Notes: generated by a model not told the origin, from the sequence alone. 64,000 nt of DNA from Haberlea rhodopensis (GCA_907163345.1 CAJQUN010000022.1:310001-374000), one strand, 5' to 3'; counted from the stretch's first letter, positions 36,805 to 47,402 are shown. Numbers and translations are program-made.

Positions 36805-37485
36805 CTTACTAAAATGAGATGTCTTCTTCCCAATGGTTCTTGGTAACGGTGAATCTATTCCTGGTAATTGAAGTGTCAAACGACAGCTCCGTGTATGGGT
36901 GAGAACTGGAACCACGTACAAAACGTGAGAGAGGGAACCGAAGGGTATTCCGGCTTATCCCCTCTGACGCTCAAGTCAAAATAGGCAAGGATGAGAGAGA
37001 AATAACCAAATAAGCTTGTGATTACAAATGTGTATGGAATGCCTCTTTTCGTTAACATACATGTTATTTATAGGGGCGATTGAGAGATAACATTTAATCG
37101 CTTGTTCGGAGGTTGAGCGACGCCTTGTGCAGAGTGAAGACTGGGTCTAATGGCCGAGGACCATAGACATGTGTTTTCTTCTTTGTATTGTATGGTCCTA
37201 GCTCGTCGACCCTCTACCGACAATCACATCTTACCTTGAGGACCGTAATAGATGTGGTGGGGGCAATATTAAATGACTTTCATCTACCTGAAGATTTTGT
37301 GTTATTACTGAAGCCACTCTGATATATTTGTCGCGTTTGTGACCTTCAAGTTGTAGTGCTTACTAGGGATCATGCCTCGGAAATCTTATGAGTTAGAAAT
37401 ATACTGAATTAGAAGGAGTCCTTCTCGAAAGATCATATTGATCAAGGCCAACCTTGCCAACCACGAGTTCGCTTAACAAGAGCGG
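36805..37485 (+). repeat. Direct repeat copy 2 (LTR-like)
   Basis: Matches 35053-35740 with scattered substitutions and small indels. It differs at its 3' side, where a GC-rich minisatellite (37481-37665) takes the place of the short AGCGAGCTTTGAGCTACAG tail of copy 1. Confidence 0.8.
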
Positions 37486-37665
37486 GCTTCGAACTCGCCC
37501 TCGTATGGCGAACTTCGAGCTCGTCCCCACAAGGGCAAGGCCCGGTTTCGCAAGGGCGAGCTACAAGCTCGCCCCGTAGGCCATGCTCGCCCTCCGCAAG
37601 GGCAAGGCCCGGCTATGAGCTTGCCCTCGCAAGGGCGAGCTACAAGCTCGCTCCGTTGGCCATGC
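37481..37665. repeat. GC-rich palindromic minisatellite
   Basis: Repeated GGGCGAGCTACAAGCTCGCC and GCAAGGGCAAGGCCCGG units, each self-complementary, make up about 185 bp. It ends about 380 bp upstream of the TZF start codon. This is a strong base-composition break in an otherwise AT-rich region. Confidence 0.9.
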
Positions 37666-37950
37666 CTAGTTCTGATTGGTGGTTTCAGATCGACCTAGGG
37701 CTTTTTTTAATGGGCTTGACCCGTCCGGATATCACGTAATCACTTCCCCCACATTATTAATTACTAGCATTCACTTATTCTGTCGATTTGCAATCTTAAA
37801 GCCGTCGGTTAAAATAACAATAACAATAACTAGCAATAAAGCAAGATGGCCAAAATTTATCTAACATTTTCACTCTCGTAATGAATAGCTTTTTCACCTA
37901 ACCACGGTACACTCCCTCTTAACCATGGTTACACCCCACTTCTCAAGCAG

Positions 37951-37958
37951 TTTATATA
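37951..37958 (+). promoter_or_regulatory. TATA box of the TZF gene
   Basis: TTTATATA lies 87-94 bp upstream of the ATG at 38045, which would give a 5' leader of roughly 60 bases. Position and sequence fit a plant TATA promoter; no transcript evidence is available here. Confidence 0.55.
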
Positions 37959-38036
37959 CGCATACAAACATCCATTTCAATCATCCAATATAAACACCAT
38001 ACATAACCAGAAAACCTCCAACTTCCCAACAAGTGA

Positions 38037-38048
38037 ATGATCAAATGA
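38037..38048 (+). promoter_or_regulatory. Minimal uORF overlapping the TZF start codon
   Basis: ATG ATC AAA TGA reads in another frame, and its stop codon (38046-38048) overlaps the main ATG at 38045-38047. Such an arrangement could tune translation through reinitiation or leaky scanning. It could also be chance. Confidence 0.45.
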
Positions 38049-39004
38049 TGCTCGGAGAAAGAACCTACGTCTCTCCTCCGTGGTCCTTTGCCGCCGATGA
38101 TCCCACTTCCTTCTCGCTAACCCCAACTATCACCAGTAACTCCTTCACTTCCATCGGCGATTACTACGACGGTTTGAAGGCGCTTCAAGTCTACCTCCCT
38201 TCCAACGATAAAGACTTGGTTTTTACTGAGCCGGAGAACTGCACCGGGGACTTCCCCGTGGACGCGCACTCATGCGATCAGTTCCGGATGTTCGAGTTCA
38301 AGGTGAAGAAGTGCGCTCGTGGGAAGGCCCACGATTGGACGGACTGCCCGTTTGCTCATCCTGGGGAGAAGGCCCGGAGGCGGGACCCGAAGAAGTTCCA
38401 CTACACCGCCACTCCATGCCCGGATTTCCGTAAGGGAAGTTGCCTCAAAGCCGACGCGTGCGAGTTTGCTCACGGGGTGTTTGAGTGCTGGCTACACCCC
38501 GCCCGCTATCGCACGCAGCCATGCAAGGATGGAATGAACTGCAAGCGCAGGGTCTGTTTCTTCGCCCACTCACCGGACCAGCTCCGCGTCCTGAGCCCAC
38601 GCGCCGAGTCTATTCCCTCGCCCATCGAGTCGCCACCTATGAGCCCGATGATGACCAACTCTGTCAACAAACTGGTGCTCTCCCTTCGCCAGCTGCAGCT
38701 GAATAAAGTGAAATCCATGTCTTCTTCCTGGGTCGGTGCGGGTTCTCCGCCCAGGATGCTGATGGCCCGACCAGGGTATCTGAGCCTTCCGACCACCCCG
38801 ACCCGACCCGGGATCGGCTGTGCGGACCCCTGGGATATATCCTTGTGCGAGGATAATGAGCCGGTGATGGAGAGGGTGGAATCAGGGAGGAGTCTGAGGG
38901 CTAAACTGTTTGAGAAACTGAGCATGGAGAATCCTCTGGAACGGGTCAACCCGGAGCCGGACCCAGACCCGGAAGTGGGCTGGGTGTCAGAGCTGGTAAC
39001 GTAG
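38045..39004 (+). CDS. RR-TZF tandem CCCH zinc-finger protein
   Basis: An intronless gene of 319 codons. In order it has a Ser/Thr-rich N terminus, a plant-specific arginine-rich C-X5-H-X4-C-X3-H motif (C90, H96, C101, H105), then CCCH finger 1 as C-X7-C-X5-C-X3-H (C125, C133, C139, H143) and finger 2 as C-X5-C-X4-C-X3-H (C160, C166, C171, H175). This exact spacing defines the plant RR-TZF family (relatives of Arabidopsis TZF1-TZF6). There are no ankyrin repeats, so it is the short subgroup. Family members bind AU-rich mRNA, shuttle between nucleus and cytoplasmic RNA granules, and act in hormone and stress responses; the role of this copy is inferred. The C terminus ends in a conserved-looking VGWVSELVT. 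The start was chosen as the first in-frame ATG; an upstream GTG would add four residues. A four-codon upstream frame overlaps the start. Confidence 0.96.
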   Translation: MMLGERTYVSPPWSFAADDPTSFSLTPTITSNSFTSIGDYYDGLKALQVYLPSNDKDLVFTEPENCTGDFPVDAHSCDQFRMFEFKVKKCARGKAHDWTDCPFAHPGEKARRRDPKKFHYTATPCPDFRKGSCLKADACEFAHGVFECWLHPARYRTQPCKDGMNCKRRVCFFAHSPDQLRVLSPRAESIPSPIESPPMSPMMTNSVNKLVLSLRQLQLNKVKSMSSSWVGAGSPPRMLMARPGYLSLPTTPTRPGIGCADPWDISLCEDNEPVMERVESGRSLRAKLFEKLSMENPLERVNPEPDPDPEVGWVSELVT

Positions 39005-39789
39005 AGCATTCTTCTTTGCTAAATTTTGTGAATAGTACTGAGAAGAAGATGGGCTTGAAGAGATGAAGATTTGTTTTTTTCCCAAATAACAATTTGAGAA
39101 TATATATTTGAAGAGTATCGATGTCCTATCTTAAAATCTAAAGTCGAAGTAAAAAATATACTGATTGATGAATCTGAAAAGTAACTGCAAAAAAATTCTT
39201 GGGAAGGAAGGAGAAGACGGAGCTTTTTTAATTAAGCCTATTTTGTTAAGCGTCGTTAGTGGTATAATTGCACTTATTGTAAATATTAATGATATCATTT
39301 TTAAGTGATATGTTTGAAGTTTGATCAAATTTCAGAGCCTGTATTCTGTTTGGTACGGTTGGTTTATGTAATTTTACTGTGTAATTTGTGGTTATTTTAC
39401 TTCAAATTTTATTTGATGGATAAGGTAAATAATGTAAAGGGTTTAAATCTATATTCTATAAACCAAAAGGAAAACGAAAATCTACAATTAATGGTAATGA
39501 TATGTGGCATTATATGGCAAATTATGGACAAATGCAGATTAATTGTCTGACCCTTCGTGTATTTTTTGTCATGATATGTTTTGAATTGTAACCGGAGGGT
39601 AATGATAATTTTAAAAATTATTATTTTAATTTAATATTTAGTTTGTTTTTTGTTGCATTATAATTTCATCATACTTATTTTATTTATTCAAATTTTGTAA
39701 TATATAATTTGAAATTTCCTTCAAAAATATCAGTTTATTTCTAAAACTTTACTCTAAATTTTTTAAAAAAAGTCAGTGAAAATCGACTC
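39005..39789. other. TZF 3' region and AT-rich intergenic
   Basis: Presumed 3' untranslated sequence followed by AT-rich DNA. No further gene. Confidence 0.5.
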
Positions 39790-40025
39790 ATGCGATGCAT
39801 GTAAAATTACTAGTACAGTGCATGTAAAATTGAGCGGTGCATGTAAAAATTACCCGGTGCATGTAAATTTACTCATATGATGCATGTAAAATTGAGCGTT
39901 GCATGTAAAAATTGACTCACGCGGTGCATGTAAAATTACTCACTCGGTGCATGTGAAAATGTGTCATGGCAGTGCATGTAAAATTATTCTTGCGGTGCAT
40001 GTTAAAATTATTTATGCGGTGTAGA
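39790..40025. repeat. Irregular GTGCATGTAAAATTACTC minisatellite
   Basis: About nine or ten copies of a core TGCATGTAAAATT, spaced 18-30 bp apart by variable short linkers such as ACTCA(C/T)(G/T)CGG. The core carries a CATGCA-like (RY-type) element. It is not a CRISPR array: repeats and linkers are short and uneven. Confidence 0.9.
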
Positions 40026-40881
40026 GTGTTTTCATAAGTGAGGTTAGTTTGGTTATTGTATTCAAAAATGGACTTAATTGAAAGAACTTTTTATTGGGTG
40101 ATTGGGCCAAAAAACCTTTTAACTAATGATACCGGCCCGAAAATTTCCCAATTTTTTTAAGATCCTCTGACCTAATTTATACTTAGAATATATTACGTAT
40201 GAGCATGCCTACCGAGAGGATAATAATCTATAAGTTTACCTAGTGTGATATACAAAAGAGATAAAGTTATTTTTAATATATATATATATATAGATTTTAT
40301 ATTTTGACTAAAATATAACAAATAGTGTTCCTCAAAAAAATATAATAAATAGTTGATGAATCCTCATACAGGTGGCATACGCGTGTCTCGTCTCTTTGCG
40401 TATAGCTTGGGAAATTAGAGAGATGTGGCAAAGTGTACGGAGATTATTCTAGGATTCCACCTCTTTTGGAACTAAGTTGTGTAATAGGAAACTTTGTTAT
40501 CATTATCATATTACACTTCATATAGAGCTGTTGGTAATTCACCAATATGATATCATTAATAATTATATTATGTTATCTCTTTTTATTTTTAAATCGACAT
40601 TTTACCCATTATAATTTTTAAAATATAGATCATTGTTTTCTTTCATAATTTTCGAAATTTTTTGGCTTATCATGACGAAATATCATTATTTAAGAGATGT
40701 GTTTTATACATACATACACAGGAGCGGAATGCTGCTGCTTTCCAAACTAGAAGTAAGTTGCAGCAAGCGGAGGGGCTTCGACTATTCCTTGTAGGTAACA
40801 CAAAATCGCCGATGTGTCTTCGACTATTTTTGGTACCCTGAACTGAACCCTTTTTCTGATTTTTGGATTACGTATATTAGA
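40026..40881. other. AT-rich intergenic, no gene seen
   Basis: No supported gene. Confidence 0.5.
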
Positions 40882-41345
40882 TTTGGTGATTACGTATATG
40901 GTATGGGGCCCCTCTTATTTTCCAATTATTGTCAAACGGGGCCCCTGTAGAACCCATATTCTGCACCAGTATTTCCTGACGTCTATTTATAATCAAATAA
41001 GAAGAATATTAAAACTTTTCTTCACTGAAACTCCATCATAATAATTTACTTGTCTTTTTGGGTCTAATACCTCTAATAATTACACTTCATATAGCCCAAA
41101 ATGAAAAAATACCTTTGGTGATTACGTATATGGTATGGGGCCCCTCTTATTTTCCAATTATTGTCAAATGGGGCCCCTGTAGAACCCATATTCTGTACCA
41201 GTATTTCCTGACGTCTATTTATAATCAAATAAGAAGTATATTAAAACTTTTCTTTACTGAAACTCCATCATAATAATTTACTTGTCTTTTTGGGGTCTAA
41301 TATCTCTAATAATTACACTTCATATAGCCCAAAATGGAAAATACA
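40882..41345. repeat. 232-bp tandem duplication
   Basis: 40882-41113 and 41114-41345 are near-identical, both starting TTTGGTGATTACGTATATGG and including GGGGCCCCTCTTATTTTCC. No coding content. Confidence 0.9.
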
Positions 41346-43102
41346 TTTATCTATTGTGTTTGACACAGACCATAAACACCATATAAGTGTATTTTTTACA
41401 AAAGATGGTGAGATATATTTAACCGAAACTAGATATGTTAAATTGTCACATGATAAAACTCTGTCAAATATATTTTCTAATTTTAGATGCATATCATCTC
41501 ATATGATATTGTTTAGGTGTATATTACCCGTATATTATTATTTAGATGTATTTTACCTATTTTACCCATTATATTATTCTTTATATACATTTTTTTTCAT
41601 TTCAGTGATACAAATGATTTTTTAATCTTTACTTTTCAAAGCTCGAATGTATAAGAAAGCACGCTCATGCGAATCATACGCATGAGAGGTTACCTATTCA
41701 AAATCGGTAATGTTTTTTTTATCGGACTCGAATTCAAGTTCATCCCAAACAAGAGTGACAATCAATCCGGATAGTCAGGATATGTCCATTCTATCAAGAT
41801 TTGAAAATATCTTATATTTTGAGTATGACCATAATATGTTGACATGATGCATGTATATATACTTTAATAACATCAAGTTATTGCATTGAGATTTTTTCAG
41901 CTAATGAGTACCCAGTTGATGGATCCTTGGAGTTGTCTGAGGACCTTTTGGGCTGCGCTCCACCCTTTTGGACGAGCCGATTGGCTGCAGTTTACGGTCT
42001 GGCCGTATTCGAGGGAATTGGCAAGTACAGTCTCAAGGAAAGATGTCATAGTAGTTGAGGTGAAATCGGAGTAAAATATCTAAATCTCATAAATTAGAAA
42101 AAGTTTCAAGTTCAAATGAGTATGATATTATGACACCGTTTTTTATGGAATATCGTTGAATTCTCGCCGTTGTGGAACGGAACGGCTAAGGAATATTTTT
42201 TTATTTTACAATTTTCTATTTTAAAAAAAAAAAAACAAAATTCTACGATGATCATCGTGACAGTTCCATAGAATATCCATGTAACTAGAATAGTGGTATC
42301 TACGATGGTCTCTGCCACCGTTACGGCAAACCATGGTTAGAGTAGATTCCATACGGCAGATCAGATATGATCCACACCTGTTGCAGTTGGAATGGATCGA
42401 GTGGAATCCCATATGAATTCTTGCAATCCAATGGCTCGCCATCACGATTCACGTGGAGCAACCCATATTGGCTTTGAATTTTGCCACCGGATTGTCTTTG
42501 CCCATGTTCGTTTTATCTTCGTAAGAATTTTCAAAGCGATAGTTCGTTATATATTTCACGAATTACTGAGCAATTAGTCACAAGTTCATATATTTGGATA
42601 CGATACGACACAAATGCGGCGATAAATTTTGTATGACATGGTGTGGCAAAGCTGGCACCAACCCCGTTAAGTGAGCTCAAAATCTCGTATTCAAGCCACA
42701 TCTTTTCTTTCCCCTGTAGTCGTAATAGTTGTTAAAAAAAATAATAATAATAACTATCAATTTTTTTAGGACATGCTCTATTAGTAAATATTAGTTTACT
42801 AATTCAATTATATTTCAAATTTAAATACAATAATTGCAAAAGTCGCTTCGAACTACGCATTTTTGTATATAAGTAAAGAAGCTAACTGTTCTCTCTCTCT
42901 TGGATGATTTGGCAATAAACTCATTCTAGTTTGAACAATAATGAATATCACACAGCTAGTTTAAACAATAACGTCAACCATCACTACCATGTATTTTTTA
43001 TGTCGATTAATAGGGGAGACATTTGTACTTTTCTATACCTATTACAAAATATAGGTAGTGATACTGTAATCCAGTTATTCTACAAAGGATCCATCCTTTA
43101 AT
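41346..43102. other. Intergenic; one weak tRNA-like/SINE-like stretch
   Basis: No gene is supported. At about 42640-42735 a segment with a GTGAGCTCAAAATCTCGTATTCAAGCC block and a TTGTTAAAAAAAATAATAATAA tail resembles a degraded SINE. This is weak. Confidence 0.35.
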
Positions 43103-43110
43103 GTTCTAAG

Positions 43111-43477
43111 TAGGGCTGCTTAACGGATCGGTCAATCCGGACCTGGATCTGAACCGATAAGATATCGGTTCAAGACTAAACGGATCCGGTTTCGGGCTGA
43201 ACCGAAACCGGATCCGTTATTTTAAGAAAATTAAACTTTTTTAAAAAAAATTTAGATAAATATATTTGAGGTAAGTTTACAAACATAAAAAGGCACATTA
43301 ACTCGATTGGTTAGAGTTGTAGAGTAGAAGGCTATGGTTGCATGTTCGAATCCTTCAAGAAACAATTTCCCTTGATTTTTTTGAAGAAAAAAACAATAAT
43401 TCAAAAAAATCGGTTCCAAAATTAGCGGATCCGGAACCGGTTCGGATCGGGTCGGATTGACCAGTTAAGCAGCCCTA
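43111..43477. mobile_element. hAT-type MITE carrying a tRNA-like segment
   Basis: The ends TAGGGCTGCTTAACGG and the complement of TAGGGCTGCTTAACTGG are flanked by a perfect 8-bp TSD, GTTCTAAG (43103-43110 and 43478-43485). Subterminal GATCCGG(T/A)-type repeats extend the inverted ends. At 367 bp it has no transposase. Inside is a tRNA-like segment (43292-43365). Confidence 0.9.
43292..43365 (+). other. tRNA-like pseudogene inside the MITE
   Basis: A D-arm can be drawn (ACTC/GAGT around GATTGGTTA), followed by an anticodon-stem-like TGTAG/CTATG pair, then a T-arm with the universal TTCGAAT loop (GCATG-TTCGAAT-CCTTC) whose stem is poorly paired. The acceptor stem does not close. It looks like a decayed tRNA or tRNA-derived sequence; amino-acid identity cannot be assigned. 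Confidence 0.55.
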
Positions 43478-43638
43478 GTTCTAAGTCTCAAACTATTATT
43501 TTAGATATATAATAAATTTTATAATAAGAATGTGTGATGTCGGATAGGGTCGGATTGACCCGTTAAACAGCCCTAGTTCTAAGTCTAAACTATTATTTTA
43601 GATATATAATAAATTTTATAATAGAATGTGTGATGTAT
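43443..43638. repeat. 98-bp tandem duplication over the MITE 3' end and flank
   Basis: 43443-43540 and 43541-43638 are near-identical and include the last 35 bp of the MITE, its right TSD and 60 bp of flank. The duplication therefore happened after the MITE inserted. Confidence 0.85.
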
Positions 43639-43689
43639 TACCTATTTCTTTACCGTTTCAGATTAATATAGGGCCTGCCCCAACTCATA

Positions 43690-43830
43690 AATTTGGGCCT
43701 AGACCAATCTCTGTCCGGCTGACCCGGCCCATTTACACGTATCATCAAACTACAGATCCAAACCAAATACGTGTGTGGGTACAGAGGACGATTCTATCAG
43801 TCATTTGATATTTAGAATCGCGCCAAATTA
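43690..43830 (+). promoter_or_regulatory. Putative MND1 promoter: site II motifs and an E2F site
   Basis: Two TGGGCC-type site II elements (TTTGGGCCTAG near 43691-43701, and CGGCCCATTT near 43725-43734) are followed by a perfect E2F consensus on the minus strand (TTTGGCGC, 43820-43827). Both element types are common in promoters of plant cell-cycle and proliferation genes. Assignment to MND1 depends on its first exon lying near 43900. Confidence 0.45.
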
Positions 43831-43916
43831 TATTTTTATTCCATTTAAAAAGCTCGAAATCGATTTACTCTTTGAGATTCGTTGCTCAAAACTTGGATTC
43901 AAGCTTGGCTTGAGCG

Positions 43917-46900
43917 ATGGTACTTCCTTCACATTCCTAAATCCCTGTTTTTTTTCCAAACGCTTATGCTTATTTGATTTTAATTTTTGGTTTTGTTCGC
44001 GCTATTTTCGTCCGAGTCAATTTAGCAGCTGAATTCAGCGGATTTCCGTGTAAATGTTGTGGATTATCAGCGTTTATGTACCTTTTATGGATTGTTGTTT
44101 AGTTAGTTGAATCACACTACGGTGTGTTGGATCAATGGATTGGGAAGAAAGGTAGGGATTAGGGGAGAGCGTGTTTTGGAGAGCTAAGGATTTTAGAGCA
44201 GTGAAATTATATTTTCTTAGGCTTCATTTTTCATTTGGTTTTATATGTGCTTTTAACAATGCTTTATGCTCCAATTTTATTTTGTTCACTCTCTTCTGGC
44301 TCACTTAAACCCCCACTTCTTACTATTTTGCACTCTTGTTTTATCTTGTTATTTATGTATTTTCAATTATTCTATGGCTTACAAGTAATCGGTGTTAGAA
44401 TGTATTTTGTTTGAAATATGCAAAACATGTTTCTTGATTATTGATTTTGTTCTATAAACCATAGATATGAGAAGATTATGAAATTCTCTCTTTTTTAGTT
44501 GTGTTTAATCTGTTGTTTGTTTCCCATTTTTGAATTCTGACTGATGCCATCAGTGTTTTGAGCTCATTGTTCCCAAGAACACACACAGTGGTTGTCGCAG
44601 TGACCACGATTCCTGTTCCATGGTCATTCATGGAAAGGTTGTGGTTGTTCCGTATAACTATTGCATTAGTGAATAGACAACTCTAGCAAAATTTTAAATT
44701 ATCAAATATGTATGTTGTAATAAATACCAAAACTGAACATTTTGCACATGATTACTACAAAATTAATGGATCATATCTAAATACCCAAAAATGGTACTGT
44801 TAATACTTGAAAAATATCTGTAATGATATTCAGGATATCTAAACAATGTCTGTTCATGTAAAAAATAAGGGTCGTTCCACCATTTTTTAACATGCTACGC
44901 TCCATTTTATACCTAAATCTTTACGAGCATGAAACTGTGGAATAGAAACAGCTGTTCGGGTTATGTTATGTCCATCCAATCCTGCGACAGTTTTGTTGAA
45001 CCATGTTTGAGATTGAATAAATAATTATTTTGATAATTCTAATTTCCTATAATCCTATTGACTCTTGCCAGTCTAAAAAAAGAGGACTTTCATTGGAAGA
45101 AAAGCGTGAGAAAATGCTTCAAATTTTCTATGATTCACAGGACTTCTTCCTTGTAAGTGTCTGTGACTTGTTTATTATCCAATTTGAGATGCGTTTCTTA
45201 TGTTCACTGAGGATAATGGGGCTTATGAGTGTTTCTAATGCAATGTCTATTTCAGATATCATCTTGTGCATATTCTGCAGGTTCTTTCTCTGTTTTTAGC
45301 AACAAATTGCTGGATCTTCATTTCTGGTTATGGATGTTTGTCTTTTCTGGTTCTGTACTTTTGTATTTGAGATACCATAGGAGCCTGCAAAGTGTTGGCT
45401 AAATTATGTGATAGGAATTGAATGCTGGAAAATGGCTTCTGGTCCTCTTTTACGTACAAAATGCTAGATGATTTTATTTCTCTCTATTTTTTTTTTGTGG
45501 TGAAAGGGGCGAAACCTTCTGTATGTGCTTCCGATTTTACTTGTATACTGTCTTTAAAAAGAAGTTAATCAAGGAAAAGGCCATTTAGGGATTCAATCTA
45601 GCATTTTAGTCGCCGTTCTTGTATGCAATACTATGGTCATGTTTTGACATGGCACTTGATTGCAAGTTTATGGTTTGTTTGCTTTAGTTATATATGGCCA
45701 GAACAATGCCCTATCGGAAAGGCCATTGTTTTGGTTCTTTACTTTTACTTATATTGTTTTTTGTGCCTTCATATTTTCTAGCTCAGTTTTCTACTACCAT
45801 TTCTGTAAATTGCTGTTGCTCCTTTTTCAAGTATAGCCTAGTGTTGTCCATAATCACAGAAATTCAATCTATTTAATTTCTCTTTGAATATACTTTTCCC
45901 TTATGTTGGGGATGCTTTTGTTGAAACTGTACCTAAACCTACGTAAAGGGCATCATCATTGGCTTAGTCTGCTATCCTTGTCCCCTTTAACGATGATTAA
46001 TTATACCGACTTGTGTTAAGCTCAAGGAACTTGAGAAGTTGGGCCCAAAGAAAGGTGTAATTTCACAGTCAGTAAAGGATGTAATTCAAAGCTTGGTGGA
46101 TGATGACCTTGTTTTCAAGGACAAGATAGGAACTTCAGTAAGTTAACTTTTCCAGATGGTCTACGGGAATATTATATTTTTTTGGAAATATCTTTGCAAC
46201 AGTTAGTTGTCATAATACCCGTCCTTTTTTAATTGTAAAATTCAGGTATATTTTTGGAGCCTTCCTAGCTGTGCTGGTAACCAGGTGATACTAACTATTC
46301 AATACATATCTGGAAAATAGAAGTATATTTTACTTCACGCAGTTATGCCAATTCATTAATTGGTCTACAGCTAAGAAACATACACACAAAGCTCGACTCT
46401 GAACTCCAAAGTTGTAAAAAACGATATGTGGAACAAATTGATCATTGCAATTCTCTGAAGAAGGGACGAGAGGAATCTGTGAGTACATTGTTTCCACATT
46501 TATGCTTTCACAGAGCTTTATAGACTTGTTTTTCCATATCATATTCAATGCCTTATGATCTTCATTATCATATTAGGATGAACGGGATGAGGCACTTGAC
46601 TGAGCTTAAAGCAATTGAACAGAAATATAATGAGCTCAAGGTTGAGTCTCTTATTTTCTTTCGTTAAGAGAGGTCTCCCATTTCAAGTACTTTGACCTTA
46701 AGTTGATTTGTGGACCTTCCCTTTCAGGATGAGATTGCACAATACGCTGACAATGATCCGGCTACCTTTGAAGAAATGAGTTAAGCATCATCATCCTTCC
46801 TGTTTCCAAATTTAAAATTTTTACTGACAAAATTTGAATTGTGAGCCTCTTGTGACCTTTATAGATATCGATACTCTACTGATTGCCGCGTTCTTAATTT

Positions 46901-47402
46901 TGATGTCTTTTTGCAGAAAAAACTATTGAAGTAGCCCATGCAGCAACCAACAGATGGACAGGTTAACTTCCTTATAATTCAATGTCTTCCAATCATTATG
47001 AGATTCCCAAAACTGATATCCCTCAACTATTCCCTGGCCTCCCTGTCTATCACGAGTTATCCTTTACAGATAACATCTTCACTCTGCGACAGTGGTGTTC
47101 AAACAACTTCCCTCAGGCAAAAGAGCAACTTGATAACCTTTACAACGAGGTACATGATTTAGATTATAGCCCTTTAATTGAAGAATAAATCCAAATATCT
47201 CTAAAAAATAAAGTACCAAAATCAGTAAACAAAATTGGAACTGTATATGTTATATCCCTGCTGCTTCTACTTTCTAACCAGCACTTATTTTCTCCATTAT
47301 GTCGAATAGGTAGGAATAACTGATGACTTCGATTATGTGGAGTTACCTGCTGCTAGTCCTATCTGCCCTACCGGAGATCAGATGTCCGAAGTTGATCTTT
47401 AA
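43917..47402 (+). CDS. MND1: MND1 meiotic recombination protein, with a 1-nt frameshift
   Basis: Coding exons: 45072-45152, 46021-46137, 46246-46284, 46371-46478, 46577-46640, 46728-46779, 46917-46961, 47070-47149 and 47310-47402, all with GT-AG borders and consistent phases. The first (KKRGLSLEEKREKMLQIFYD) and third (YFWSLPSCAGNQ) are family hallmarks; TNRWTDNIFTLRQWCSNNF lies near the C terminus. The whole would be about 226 residues, the normal length. MND1 pairs with HOP2 in the nucleus and helps DMC1/RAD51 strand invasion in meiosis: N-terminal winged helix, central coiled coil, C-terminal helices. The initiator ATG must be a separate upstream exon; ATG at 43917 followed by GTACTT is the best candidate (others at 44612 and 44794). 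An extra G near 46598 shifts the frame and gives a stop at 46601-46603. All else is intact, so a recent lesion or a sequence error are both possible. Confidence 0.9.

Noticed and set aside
38506..39009. 167-codon antisense frame opposite the TZF gene
   Set aside because: Shadow of the GC-rich TZF coding strand, where the codon pattern keeps the reverse frame open.
39790..40025. CRISPR-like array of direct repeats
   Set aside because: Repeats are short and uneven, linkers are 5-15 bp, and the genome is a plant nuclear genome.
43292..43365. Functional tRNA gene
   Set aside because: The acceptor and T stems do not pair properly and the segment sits inside a MITE.
45030..45299. 89-codon single-exon protein
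   Set aside because: It contains the first MND1 exon but starts in the intron and runs past the GTAAGT donor.
46982..47188. 68-codon frame near the MND1 3' exons
   Set aside because: It includes the real exon 47070-47149 but its ends are intronic.
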